A program made the translations under genes and the position numbers. From the NCBI RefSeq assembly GCF_009720835.1, contig NZ_WNKZ01000055.1, positions 1 through 41,284 on the forward strand: a stretch of DNA of 41,284 nt, given 5' to 3'. This document shows positions 1-7,318 of the stretch, in pieces. The first letter of the stretch is position 1, and every line of letters begins with the position of its first letter. The notes under the pieces are model-generated. The model was not told where the DNA came from. It saw only the letters and a program-made list of their open reading frames with translations, and searched no databases. Origin of the DNA: Pseudoduganella buxea. GTDB taxonomy: Bacteria > Pseudomonadota > Gammaproteobacteria > Burkholderiales > Burkholderiaceae_D.

Positions 1-266
1 GCACCCCACCAGGCCGGCCGGGGCGGCGGCGTGGCGGCAGCCAGCGGCGCGCCGCAGTCAGGACAGAACGCAAAGCCTTCGGGATAAATGGCGGCGTGCG
101 CGCAGGAGGCCGGCAGCGCCGCGCCCAGCAGTTGCGCCACATCCGGCAGGCGGCCACGGGCGCGCTGCCAGTCGATGCGGGCCAGGTCCCTGCCCGCTTC
201 CAGCTCGAAGCGGTTGTGCTCCTCTTCCAGCCAGACGCTGTTCGCCGTCACCCACCTGTATGCCAT
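1..266 (-). CDS. Zinc-ribbon protein, N-terminal part only (runs off the left edge)
   Basis: Only the first 88 codons are in the window; the frame is open to base 1. The visible protein starts MAYRWVTANSVWLEEE, is rich in aromatic and charged residues, and near residue 70 carries CPDCGAPL, one half of a zinc ribbon, followed by an Ala/Pro-rich linker. Codon third positions are strongly G/C in this frame, which is why I prefer it to the overlapping frames. The ATG at 266 is preceded by GGAGGA, unusually close to the start. It lies about 195 bp downstream of the ATPase gene on the same strand, so the two may be cotranscribed. I do not recognise the family, and function cannot be assigned from this fragment. 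Confidence 0.6.
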   Translation of the reverse strand, partial: MAYRWVTANSVWLEEEHNRFELEAGRDLARIDWQRARGRLPDVAQLLGAALPASCAHAAIYPEGFAFCPDCGAPLAAATPPPRPAWWG

Positions 267-393
267 ATTCCTCCGCCGTCGCTTCAAGGTCCGCGCGCGT
301 GCGCGCAGTTGTGTCAATCATAACGCATCGGGTCGGGTATCCGGAGCGCGGCGCAGGGGAATCGCCCTCTCGCGGCTGCCCAGCCTGACACTG

Positions 394-449
394 TCGGGAA
401 ATTCCGGGACAGTCCCCGAATTTTCCGGGACTGTCCCGGAATTTCCCGA
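394..449. repeat. Perfect 23-bp inverted repeat built from GGGACAGTCCC words
   Basis: Bases 394-416 and 427-449 are perfect reverse complements with a 10-base loop. Each arm contains a smaller near-palindrome (GGGACAGTCCC or GGGACTGTCCC) next to an AAATTCC/GGAATTT block. It sits 11 bases beyond the ATPase stop codon. As RNA it would form a very stable hairpin without a U-tract, so it could act as a 3'-end stabiliser or a REP-like mobile repeat. It resembles, but is not identical to, the GGGGACAGACCCC elements at 7319 and 14005. Confidence 0.85.
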
Positions 450-460
450 GGCCGGTGGCG

Positions 461-1624
461 CTATAGTCCGTCCAGGTAGCCACCGTTGCGCAGCAGGTCG
501 ACCAGGCCGATGTCCTCGATCGCGTAGACGCCGCGCGAAGCCTTCCACACCAGGCTCTTCTCCTGCAGGGCCACCAGGGCCCCCTGCACGGCGGGGAATT
601 CGATGGCCGTCTCGGCGCCGCTGACGCGGTTGGCGGCAATGCGGTATTTCTCCAGGGTGGCGGCCTCGAACGGCGCGTAGCGCTCGCCCGCCGCCGCCAG
701 CACGCACAGCACGGCGAACTGGATCGGCGTGAGGGAATGGACGACGCGCATGGTGTCGTCGTTCGCAGCCGCGATCTGCGACTCGACAGCGGCCAGGAAG
801 CGCTCGTTGACGCCATCGTCTTCCAGCGCGAAATCGAAGCGCAGCTCGTCGGCGGCCGCGCCCAGGATTTCCGGGCGGTGGCCGGAGCGTTCGAACAGGG
901 GCAGCACCATATCCGGGTCGAGCCGGGCCGGCAGGTCGTCCGTGTGGTCGCAGAACCATTTCACGTAGGCCGCGCCCAGTGGCGGGAAATTGATCAGCGG
1001 CGCGCCGAAGAAGGCCTGGTCCTTGCTGTTCTTCAGCATGGCCAGCTTGTCCCGGTTCGAGCCCGTGCAGACGACGCGCAGGCCGTGCTGGTTGCTGTTG
1101 AGTTCATCGCGGGCCGATTTGAGCGCGAACATCGCGTCGTTGCCGGCCGACGTCGTGATGGCATGCTGGGCTTCGTCGATGATCAGGACGATGATGGTCT
1201 TGCTTGTTTCCGACAGGGCCGACAGGGCCTGGACCAGCGACACGTCCTTGCCCAGGCCGACCCGGTCCAGCGAAAACTCGACGCCGCCCACCTTGGCCCC
1301 GCCCAGGCCCCAGCCCTTGGCCAGACGCACCAGGGCCGGCTCGTTCTGGGCCAGCGCGGCGCGGATCGACGTGACGATGACGTCGCTGGGGTCGGCTTTC
1401 GGGTCTTCCCACAAATCGACGTAGATCACCAGTGCGCCGGAGGCCACCAATGCCGGCGTCAGGTCCTGGCGCATGAAGGTGGTCTTGCCGGTGCGGCGGG
1501 GCGCGGCCAGGAACACGCCGGATGACGACGCGGACGTGGGCGACACGTGCAGGATCTGCTGGGCCAGCTTACGGGCCAGCTCGGGACGGTGGAATATTTT
1601 TGATGAATTCGCTTGGGTGGCCAT
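461..1624 (-). CDS. P-loop AAA-type ATPase (archaeal-ATPase/AAA_16-like), 387 aa
   Basis: A P-loop NTPase: Walker A is APRRTGKTT at residues 41-49, Walker B is IVLIIDE at 145-151, and a sensor-like VVCTGSNRDKL lies at 184-194. The C-terminal third (about 290-387) looks like a winged-helix region. The order ATPase core then helical bundle then winged helix is seen in the archaeal-ATPase/AAA_16 and STAND-like groups, often used as molecular switches. There is no signal peptide or membrane segment, so it is cytoplasmic. I chose the ATG at 1624 because GAGGA lies about 8 bases upstream; the longer start at 1651 would sit almost at the predicted transcription start. The zinc-ribbon gene follows downstream. 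The partner and cellular role are unknown. Confidence 0.8.
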   Translation of the reverse strand: MATQANSSKIFHRPELARKLAQQILHVSPTSASSSGVFLAAPRRTGKTTFMRQDLTPALVASGALVIYVDLWEDPKADPSDVIVTSIRAALAQNEPALVRLAKGWGLGGAKVGGVEFSLDRVGLGKDVSLVQALSALSETSKTIIVLIIDEAQHAITTSAGNDAMFALKSARDELNSNQHGLRVVCTGSNRDKLAMLKNSKDQAFFGAPLINFPPLGAAYVKWFCDHTDDLPARLDPDMVLPLFERSGHRPEILGAAADELRFDFALEDDGVNERFLAAVESQIAAANDDTMRVVHSLTPIQFAVLCVLAAAGERYAPFEAATLEKYRIAANRVSGAETAIEFPAVQGALVALQEKSLVWKASRGVYAIEDIGLVDLLRNGGYLDGL

Positions 1625-1660
1625 GGTGCAATTCCTCAAAACGGCGGGCATGCTGGCGTA

Positions 1661-1666
1661 ATTATA
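1661..1666 (-). promoter_or_regulatory. Candidate -10 box (TATAAT) for the ATPase gene
   Basis: On the minus strand bases 1666-1661 read TATAAT, a consensus -10. Transcription would begin near 1654, about 30 bases before the preferred ATG at 1624. No convincing -35 hexamer is seen 16-18 bases upstream. Confidence 0.3.
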
Positions 1667-1807
1667 GTTCTTTATGGAGTTTTATAAGCGATTATGGCCG
1701 GGCGCCACGGCTGGGACGGCTCCATGGCAAGGCCGGGGCGGCGGGAAACACCAGCGTGCCGAAACGCCACTGGTGAACGCACGGGCCTGACGCCGGCGCA
1801 GACTAAG

Positions 1808-1834
1808 GGCGCTGTGCCCCGGTCGCAAGGAACT
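1808..1834 (+). repeat. Left terminal inverted repeat of the IS1595-type element
   Basis: The 27 bases begin GGCGCTGTGCCCCGGTCGCA. They match the reverse complement of 2873-2899 at 23 positions; the mismatches are two adjacent pairs. Confidence 0.8.
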
Positions 1835-1890
1835 TGTTGGCTAGGCCATTGTCATACCGTAAGTTGGCATCAGCCAAGACGGAGGCGAGC

Positions 1891-2859
1891 ATGGAAGTGG
1901 ACGAGTACGCGGCGGTGCGGACGCAATGCCTGGCCTGGCTCACGAGGCTCACCGGCGAGCAAGGCGACGGCTTGCGCCGTCTGTTCGAACGTTGTGCCTC
2001 GCTGGCCGATTGCCTGGCCATCATCGAGGAACGGGGTGCGCGCCTGCGCCGATGCCCGCACTGCGCAGGCGACAAGCTGTACCGTCACGGCATCCTGCGC
2101 GGCCTGCAGCGCTACCGCTGCCGCCAGTGCCACAGGTCCTTCAATGCACTGACCGATACGCCGCTGGCTTTCATCCGGCTGCGCGAAAAATGGCTACCGT
2201 TTCTGCAGTGCATGGTGGGTTCGATGACGGTACGCGCCGCAGCGGAGACGACCGGCATCCACCGCAACACGAGCTTCCGCTGGCGTCACCGTTTTCTTGC
2301 CATGGCAAAGGACGACCGGCCCCGCCCCTTGAGCGGCATCGTCGAGGCGGACGAAACGTATTTACTGGAATCGCAGAAGGGCTCGCGTCACCTGACGCGC
2401 CCGGCGCGTCGGCGCGGCGGCCATGCGAAAAAACGGCGCATCGGCGGCGAACTGGACTGCATCCTGGTGGCGCGCGACCGGCAAGGCCGCACCTGCGATT
2501 TCGTGCCGGGGCGGGGGCCCGTCACGGTGGCGCAGTTGCAGCAGCATTTGTTACCCGTGCTTGACAAGGCCGTCCTGCTGGCGACCGATGCAGCTGAAGC
2601 CTATGCGAAGTTTGCAGAGGACAATGGCATCGCGCACCGGGGCGTCAACCTGCGCCAGGGCGAGCGGGTGTTGGGGGAAATTCATGTCCAGAACGTGAAC
2701 CGCTACCACGCCGCGTTCAAGAACTGGCTGATCCGGTTCCATGGCGTGGCGAGCCGCTACCTGCCCCACTACCTGGGCTGGATTCACGGGCTCGACTGTC
2801 GACATTTGTACACGCCAAAGCAATTTTTACGGGCTGCATTGTTCCCGGCAGGAAGTTGA
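1891..2859 (+). CDS. IS1595-family (ISXO2-like) transposase, 322 aa
   Basis: The DDE-type transposase of the surrounding element. An N-terminal zinc ribbon is formed by CPHC (C55, C58) and CRQC (C77, C80). A helix-turn-helix-like stretch around 105-135 follows. The ISXO2 catalytic domain has D154 in VEADETY and D233 in ATDAAEAY. The third position lies in HVQNVNRYHAAFKNWL, with N270 and K277, which fits the DDN(K) arrangement known for part of this family. The start at 1891 is preceded by GGAGG with 5-base spacing; the longer frame opening at 1834 lies inside the left terminal repeat region and is less likely. The gene is intact, so the element may still be active. Confidence 0.92.
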   Translation: MEVDEYAAVRTQCLAWLTRLTGEQGDGLRRLFERCASLADCLAIIEERGARLRRCPHCAGDKLYRHGILRGLQRYRCRQCHRSFNALTDTPLAFIRLREKWLPFLQCMVGSMTVRAAAETTGIHRNTSFRWRHRFLAMAKDDRPRPLSGIVEADETYLLESQKGSRHLTRPARRRGGHAKKRRIGGELDCILVARDRQGRTCDFVPGRGPVTVAQLQQHLLPVLDKAVLLATDAAEAYAKFAEDNGIAHRGVNLRQGERVLGEIHVQNVNRYHAAFKNWLIRFHGVASRYLPHYLGWIHGLDCRHLYTPKQFLRAALFPAGS

Positions 2860-2872
2860 ATGCTGGGTGGAC

Positions 2873-2899
2873 AGTTCACTGCGACCGGGTGACAGCGCC
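2873..2899 (-). repeat. Right terminal inverted repeat of the IS1595-type element
   Basis: Read on the minus strand it begins GGCGCTGTCACCCGGTCGCA, pairing with 1808-1834. The next bases (2900-2907) are eight A residues belonging to the adjoining terminator. Confidence 0.8.
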
Positions 2900-2928
2900 A
2901 AAAAAAAGCCCCGCGACATGGCGGGGCT
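2900..2928 (-). terminator. Intrinsic terminator of the 2953-3411 gene
   Basis: On the minus strand an 8-bp stem AGCCCCGC/GCGGGGCT (2928-2921 and 2914-2907) with a 6-base loop is followed by eight U (2907-2900). It lies 25 bases past the stop codon of the minus-strand gene. The U-tract is exactly the sequence touching the insertion sequence. Confidence 0.88.
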
Positions 2929-2952
2929 CCTTTCCTGCGGGGCGGACGGTAC

Positions 2953-3411
2953 TCAGTCGCCACCCAGGTTGATCTTCTTCGGCGGCGCCGGCGGCGTCCA
3001 GGGCACGGACTCGCTTTCCGGCGCCGTATCCAGCGCGTCGGAGTATTCCAGCCAGCGCTTCAGGCTGTCCATGCGGCGAATCGTGATGCCCTTGCCGTTG
3101 ATGTAGCCGACCTGCTCGAAATAATCCAGCCGCGTCGTCATCTTCGACGTCGTCGGCAGGTTCTCCACCAGGCGTTCATAGGCCTTGCGCGCCTTGATTT
3201 CCCACTTCGCCAGATGCGGCTCGTTGAAGCGGTTGCTTTCGTAATAGATCGTCACGGTGCGGTCATGGTTGCCGAAGCCGACCACGGCTGCGCCCTTGCG
3301 CAGGGTCTGGAGTATTTCGTCCTTGATATTGGCGGTGGGCACGAACAACGCGGCGCGCTCATCACCATCGGGCCGCTCCTGCGGCAAGTCCTGGCCAAAC
3401 GTAACTGTCAT
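2953..3411 (-). CDS. Hypothetical protein, 152 aa
   Basis: A small soluble protein starting MTVTFGQDLPQERPDGDE and ending in a proline-rich tail (WTPPAPPKKINLGGD). The middle (about 35-120) is a mixed alpha/beta region with KWEIKARKAYERLVENL. It has no signal peptide, membrane segment or cysteine motif. I prefer the ATG at 3411, preceded by GGGAAAAAG, to the start at 3501, because the extra N-terminal segment has poor codon bias. It has its own strong terminator at 2900-2928 and is therefore monocistronic. I do not recognise the family. Confidence 0.65.
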   Translation of the reverse strand: MTVTFGQDLPQERPDGDERAALFVPTANIKDEILQTLRKGAAVVGFGNHDRTVTIYYESNRFNEPHLAKWEIKARKAYERLVENLPTTSKMTTRLDYFEQVGYINGKGITIRRMDSLKRWLEYSDALDTAPESESVPWTPPAPPKKINLGGD

Positions 3412-3599
3412 CTTTTTCCCACTGGTCGTTGCGCCGGACCTCAATGTTGCCGCACGGCTATATATGAAAGGGATTCTAACCCGCGCCCCCAGCCGCCACA
3501 AGGCGCGACACGGATATCGGCCGAACCGGGCCGTATAATGCTCACGGCCGCAACACTTTCCTGCCGAATCCCCTGTAATTCATTGTTTTCAAATCAAAT

Positions 3600-4631
3600 A
3601 TGACGTCTTTTCCACCCGCCGTGCAGGACCGGGCAGCCGCCAATGTGGCCGATCTGCTGACGTTTGCCATCGAATACACACCGGCCCAGCAGGCGCTGGT
3701 CGTGTTCGACCGCCGCAGCGAGCTCAATGAAGTGCTGACGGGGGCTTACCGGCGCGCGCTGCCACAGGCCCGCTTCATCGACTTCGACACTACCGGCGCG
3801 GCCGACGTGCTGGCCGCCTTCGAGGAACTGGGCGCGGGCGACCTGGTGGTGTTGATCCAGACGACCAGCTTCCGCCTGAACGACTACCGCATCCGCATGG
3901 AGCTGTTCAAGCGGGGGCTGAAGGTGATCGAGCATATGCACCTGTCGCGCATGCCGGGCGAGCAGGGCCTGCACTATGTCGAAGCGCTGGCCTACGACCC
4001 GGCCTACTTCCGCGGCGTGGGCCATGCGCTGAAACGCCGCATCGACGCGGCGGCAAGCGCCATGGTCGACAGCGGCGGCGCCCAGCTGACGTTCGCCTCG
4101 CCCTTCGAGGACGCCAAGCTCAATATCGGCGACTACGGCGCGATGAAGAACGTCGGCGGGCTGTTCCCCATCGGCGAAGTGTTTACGGAAGCGCGCGACC
4201 TGGAAGCGGTGAACGGCAGCGTGCGCGTGTTCGTGTTCGGCGACACCTCCTTCCACGTCAACCGCCCCGCCACGCCGATCACGATGATCGTCGAACGGGG
4301 CCGCGTGGTGGGCGCGGAAAACAGCACGCCCGAATTCGACGCAATGCTGGAAATTATCCGCGCCCACGAAGGCGAAGTGTGGGTGCGCGAGCTGGGCTTC
4401 GGCATGAACCGCGCCTTTTCGTTCGAGCGCACGGTGGACGATATCGGCACCTATGAACGCATGTGCGGCATCCACCTGTCGCTGGGCGCCAAGCACGGGC
4501 AGTACCAGAAGCCCCAATTCAAGCGCAAGGACGCGCGCTACCACGTCGACGTGTTCGCCGTGACGGAAGGCGTGTACCTGGACGGCGAGCGGATCTACGC
4601 CGACGGCGCCTGGACCGTGGCCGCCGACTGA
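3600..4631 (+). CDS. Aminopeptidase T (M29)-like metalloprotein, 343 aa
   Basis: The C-terminal half resembles the AmpS/M29 metallopeptidase fold, also shared by some Fe(II) dioxygenases such as NicX. Possible metal ligands are E193 (FPIGEVFTEA), E264 (VRELGFGMN), H292 (GIHLSLG) and the H315-x-D317 pair (YHVDV). Their spacing is close to what I recall for AmpS, which supports a metal site, although the protein is somewhat shorter than classical M29 enzymes. The N-terminal half (1-150) is an alpha/beta domain. No signal peptide is seen, so it is cytoplasmic. It is a single-gene unit whose last 37 bases overlap the convergent LysR gene. Peptidase activity is an inference; a ring-cleaving dioxygenase is the alternative. 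Confidence 0.7.
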   Translation: MTSFPPAVQDRAAANVADLLTFAIEYTPAQQALVVFDRRSELNEVLTGAYRRALPQARFIDFDTTGAADVLAAFEELGAGDLVVLIQTTSFRLNDYRIRMELFKRGLKVIEHMHLSRMPGEQGLHYVEALAYDPAYFRGVGHALKRRIDAAASAMVDSGGAQLTFASPFEDAKLNIGDYGAMKNVGGLFPIGEVFTEARDLEAVNGSVRVFVFGDTSFHVNRPATPITMIVERGRVVGAENSTPEFDAMLEIIRAHEGEVWVRELGFGMNRAFSFERTVDDIGTYERMCGIHLSLGAKHGQYQKPQFKRKDARYHVDVFAVTEGVYLDGERIYADGAWTVAAD

Positions 4632-5560
4632 GCCAGCGCCGCATCCCACGGCGGCACCGGCTGGTATTCGGCCACGAGGAAATCGATCAGCCGGCGCACT
4701 TTCGGCGACGGCTGGCGGCTGGCCGGATACAGCGCCGACAGGTAATTGAGCGGCAGCTGCCACTGCGGCAGCACCTGCACCAGCGAACCGTCGAGCAGCG
4801 CGCGCCAGGCGAGGAACGTGGTGCTGTAGACGATTCCCATGCCCTGCAGCGCCGCCCCATGCAGCACCATCCCGTTGTTCGACGTGAAGCCGGCGTTGAC
4901 CCGCACCCTGCGCATGTCTCCATCAGCCACGCCATCGCCATCGCGCGCGAAGTGCCACGCCGTGCCGTCCGTCAGGTGCGAGAAATGCAGGCAGCGGTGA
5001 TCCTGCAGCTCTTCCGGCGTGGCCGGCATGCCGTGTCGTCCCAGGTAGTCCGGCGACGCGCACAGCACGGCGCGGCAGGGCGCGAGCGGCCGGATCGCCA
5101 GCGCGCGGCTGTCCGGGATGCCGCCCACGCGGATGGTCAGGTCGAAGCCGTGTTCGATGGGGTCGAGCAGCGCGTCGTCCACGTGCAGCAGCGGCTGCAG
5201 CTGCGGGTGCGGCAGGCTGAATCGGGCCAGTGCATCGGCCAGCCATGCGCTGCCGAAACTGGACGGGGCCTGGATGCGCAAGGGGCCTGCCAGCTCCGCG
5301 CCCTGCTGCGTAACGATGCGCGCCGCTTCCTGCGCCTGCGCCACGGCCGCGCTGCATGGTTCCAGGTAGGCCTGGCCCGCATCCGTCAGGCTCACTTCGC
5401 GCGTCGAGCGGTGCAGCAGGCGCACGCCCAGCTTCTCTTCCAGCTGCAGGATATGCTTGCTCACCAGCGCGCGCGACAGGCCAAGTCGGCGCCCCGCGGC
5501 GCTGAAGCTGCGCTGGCGTGCCACTTCGACGAAGATTTCCATTGCCCGTAATTGGTCCAT
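4595..5560 (-). CDS. LysR-family transcriptional regulator, 321 aa
   Basis: A typical LysR regulator: N-terminal winged helix-turn-helix (residues 1-60, with FSAAGRRLGLSRALVSKHI) and a substrate-binding effector domain (about 90-290). The start at 5560 (MDQLRAMEIFVEVA) is the canonical one for this family; the longer start at 5596 adds 12 unconserved residues. It is divergent from the dioxygenase/TIM-barrel pair at 5664-7315, the classic arrangement in which a LysR protein controls its neighbour. A pair of direct TGTCAAC repeats lies in the intergenic region. The last 37 bases overlap the end of the aminopeptidase-like gene tail to tail. Confidence 0.9.
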   Translation of the reverse strand: MDQLRAMEIFVEVARQRSFSAAGRRLGLSRALVSKHILQLEEKLGVRLLHRSTREVSLTDAGQAYLEPCSAAVAQAQEAARIVTQQGAELAGPLRIQAPSSFGSAWLADALARFSLPHPQLQPLLHVDDALLDPIEHGFDLTIRVGGIPDSRALAIRPLAPCRAVLCASPDYLGRHGMPATPEELQDHRCLHFSHLTDGTAWHFARDGDGVADGDMRRVRVNAGFTSNNGMVLHGAALQGMGIVYSTTFLAWRALLDGSLVQVLPQWQLPLNYLSALYPASRQPSPKVRRLIDFLVAEYQPVPPWDAALAQSAATVQAPSA

Positions 5561-5568
5561 GCAACCAT

Positions 5569-5597
5569 TGTCAACAAATGGGCGACAATGTGTCAAC
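5569..5597. promoter_or_regulatory. Candidate LysR operator: two TGTCAAC repeats 22 bp apart
   Basis: TGTCAAC occurs at 5569-5575 and again at 5591-5597, exactly 22 bp apart (about two helical turns). Both copies are in the divergent intergenic region, just upstream of the LysR start. Same-face tandem sites of this kind suit a LysR tetramer. The assignment is inferred from position only. Confidence 0.4.
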
Positions 5598-5631
5598 CAT
5601 TACGCTGCTTTCCCAGCACAGTAGCCGCCCG

Positions 5632-5637
5632 TACAAT
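5632..5637 (+). promoter_or_regulatory. Candidate -10 box (TACAAT) for the dioxygenase operon
   Basis: TACAAT lies 27 bases before the ATG at 5664 and downstream of the TGTCAAC repeats. No good -35 is seen, as expected of an activator-dependent promoter. The ribosome site is AAGGAG near 5652. Confidence 0.35.
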
Positions 5638-5663
5638 GCCTCCATCCCATTAAGGAGTGCACC

Positions 5664-6503
5664 ATGCTGAGCGCCGCCCAGAAAGAACAGTACCAACGCG
5701 ACGGTTTCATCGTCATCCCCGGCTTCAAGTCGCCCCAGGAAATCGCCGCGCTGCGCGCGCGGGCCGCGCAGATCGTCGACGAGTTCGACCCCGCCGTCGC
5801 CCAAGGCATCTTCACGACGAAGGATCAGGAGAAGAAAGCGGACGAATACTTCCTCCGCTCGGACAACACGATCCGCTGCTTCTTCGAGGAAGAAGCCTTC
5901 GGCCCGGACGGCCAGCTGAAACAGGACAAGTCGCTGTCGATCAACAAGATCGGCCACGCGATGCACGACCTCGATCCGGTGTTCCGCGCCTTCTCCGCCG
6001 ACCCGCGCCTGGCCGACGTGGCGCGCGACCTGGGCCTGGCGCACGCCCAGGTATGGCAGTCCATGTATATCTTCAAGCAGCCCGGCATCGGCGGCGAGGT
6101 GCGCTGGCACCAGGACGCGACGTACTTCGACACGGACCCGATCAGCGTGACGACCTTCTGGTTCGCGCTGGAAGACGCCACCCTGGACAACGGCTGCCTG
6201 TGGGCCGAACCGGGTGGCCACCGCACGCCGCTGCGCGAGCGCTTCGTTCGCAACGGCGACGACATCAAGGTGGAAAAACTGGACGCGACGCCATGGCCTG
6301 ACGACAGCACGGCCGTGCCGCTGGAATGCCAGGCCGGCGCGCTGGTCTGCTTCCACGGCCTGCTGCCCCACTACAGCGCGCCGAACCGCTCGCCCGTGTC
6401 GCGCCACGCCTACACCTTGCACGCCACGGACGCGGGCACCGTCTACTCGCCGCGCAACTGGATCCAGCGCGACGCCTCCTTCCCCGTGCGGGGCTTCCTG
6501 TGA
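5664..6503 (+). CDS. Phytanoyl-CoA dioxygenase (PhyH)-family Fe(II)/2-oxoglutarate oxygenase, 279 aa
   Basis: The double-stranded beta-helix iron site is clear. The HxD pair is H149/D151 in VRWHQDATYF, the distal histidine is H236 in GLLPHYSAPNRS, and R247 is a likely 2-oxoglutarate ligand. The length and the TTFWFALEDATLDNGCLW segment match PHYHD1-like enzymes, whose substrates vary widely. The protein is cytoplasmic. The gene starts with a good AAGGAG site and its stop codon overlaps the next ATG (TGATG), so it is translationally coupled to the TIM-barrel gene. The divergent LysR gene probably regulates the pair. The likely role is oxidation of a small carboxylate, polyol or CoA ester; the substrate is unknown. 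Confidence 0.88.
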   Translation: MLSAAQKEQYQRDGFIVIPGFKSPQEIAALRARAAQIVDEFDPAVAQGIFTTKDQEKKADEYFLRSDNTIRCFFEEEAFGPDGQLKQDKSLSINKIGHAMHDLDPVFRAFSADPRLADVARDLGLAHAQVWQSMYIFKQPGIGGEVRWHQDATYFDTDPISVTTFWFALEDATLDNGCLWAEPGGHRTPLRERFVRNGDDIKVEKLDATPWPDDSTAVPLECQAGALVCFHGLLPHYSAPNRSPVSRHAYTLHATDAGTVYSPRNWIQRDASFPVRGFL

Positions 6504-7315
6504 TGCAGGTGAAGATTTTCGCGCCCCACTGGGGCAGCAACGAGCTGGCGCCGCAGGCCTTTATCGACAAGGTGCTGGCGGCCGGCTTCGACGGCATCGA
6601 GATGTCGCTGCCGGCGGACAGCGCACAGCGCGACGACTGGCTGCGCCGCATCGCCGGCGCGAAGCTGGATTTGATCGTGGCGCAATGGGAGACAGTGTTC
6701 CATCCCCAGTTCGACGCGCACCGCGCCGCGCTGGCGACCCTGCTGGAAAACGCCTGCGCCGCCCGTCCCCTGCTGGTGAATTCGCACACGGGCAAGGACT
6801 ACTACAGCCGCGCGCAGAACGAGGAACTGCTGGCGCTGGCGGACCGTATCGCCCGCAAGCACGGTGTGCCGATCGTCCATGAAATCCACCGCAGCCGCTT
6901 CTCCGGCCACCCGATGCTGCTGCTGCCCTACCTGGACGCGCTGCCCGATCTGATGCTGACGGCCGATCTGTCGCACTGGTGCGTCGCCTGCGAATCGCTG
7001 CTGGAAGACCAGCCCGAAACGCTGGAGGCGACCCTGCCGCGAGTACGCCATATCCACGCCCGCGTCGGCCACGCCCAGGGCCCGCAGGCGATCGACTTCC
7101 GCGCACCCGAATACGCCGCCGAACTGGCCGCCCACCTGGGCTGGTGGGACCGCATTCATGCCCTGCGCCGCGCTGCCGGTGCCGACGTCATGACGATCAC
7201 CCCCGAATTCGGCCCCGCCCCGTACACCGTCAACCTGCCCTACACCCGCCAGCCCATCACCGACGCGTGGGAACAGAACGTCGCCATGCTGCAACTGCTG
7301 CGCGAGCGCTACTAA
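6503..7315 (+). CDS. Xylose-isomerase-like TIM-barrel protein (sugar phosphate isomerase/epimerase family), 270 aa
   Basis: An AP-endonuclease-2/xylose-isomerase-type TIM barrel. The family's metal ligands appear in order: E127 (IVHEIHR), D155 and H158 (TADLSHW), H185 (HIHARVGH) and E235 (TPEFGP). Such proteins isomerise or epimerise sugars, keto acids or inositols, or act as lyases. The start ATG overlaps the TGA of the dioxygenase gene by one base, so the two products probably act on consecutive intermediates. The stop codon runs directly into a GGGGACAGACCCC repeat that probably terminates the operon. The substrate is not predictable from sequence. Confidence 0.85.
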   Translation: MQVKIFAPHWGSNELAPQAFIDKVLAAGFDGIEMSLPADSAQRDDWLRRIAGAKLDLIVAQWETVFHPQFDAHRAALATLLENACAARPLLVNSHTGKDYYSRAQNEELLALADRIARKHGVPIVHEIHRSRFSGHPMLLLPYLDALPDLMLTADLSHWCVACESLLEDQPETLEATLPRVRHIHARVGHAQGPQAIDFRAPEYAAELAAHLGWWDRIHALRRAAGADVMTITPEFGPAPYTVNLPYTRQPITDAWEQNVAMLQLLRERY

Positions 7316-7318
7316 AAA

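Larger units (their letters stand above)
1808..2899 (+). mobile_element. Complete IS1595-type insertion sequence, about 1.09 kb
   Basis: A single transposase gene is bracketed by imperfect terminal inverted repeats. Both ends begin GGCGCTGT and share CCCGGTCGCA and GAACT, with 23 of the first 27 positions matching. IS1595 elements are known to create 8-bp target duplications. Here the left flank is AGACTAAG and the right flank is a run of eight A, so no duplication is visible. That suggests the element is old, or that a deletion or recombination removed one flank. The right end abuts the U-tract of the terminator serving the gene at 2953-3411. Confidence 0.85.

Noticed and set aside
267..320. 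A start at 320 (MIDTTARTRADLEATAEEYG) for the left-edge gene
   Set aside because: Its first 25 residues look plausible, but that frame becomes Arg/Gly/Pro-rich noise, while the frame from 266 keeps coding bias and contains the zinc knuckle.
1652..1807. A possible gene remnant between the ATPase and the insertion sequence
   Set aside because: Short open frames exist on the plus strand, but none has a ribosome site, recognisable motif or consistent codon bias.
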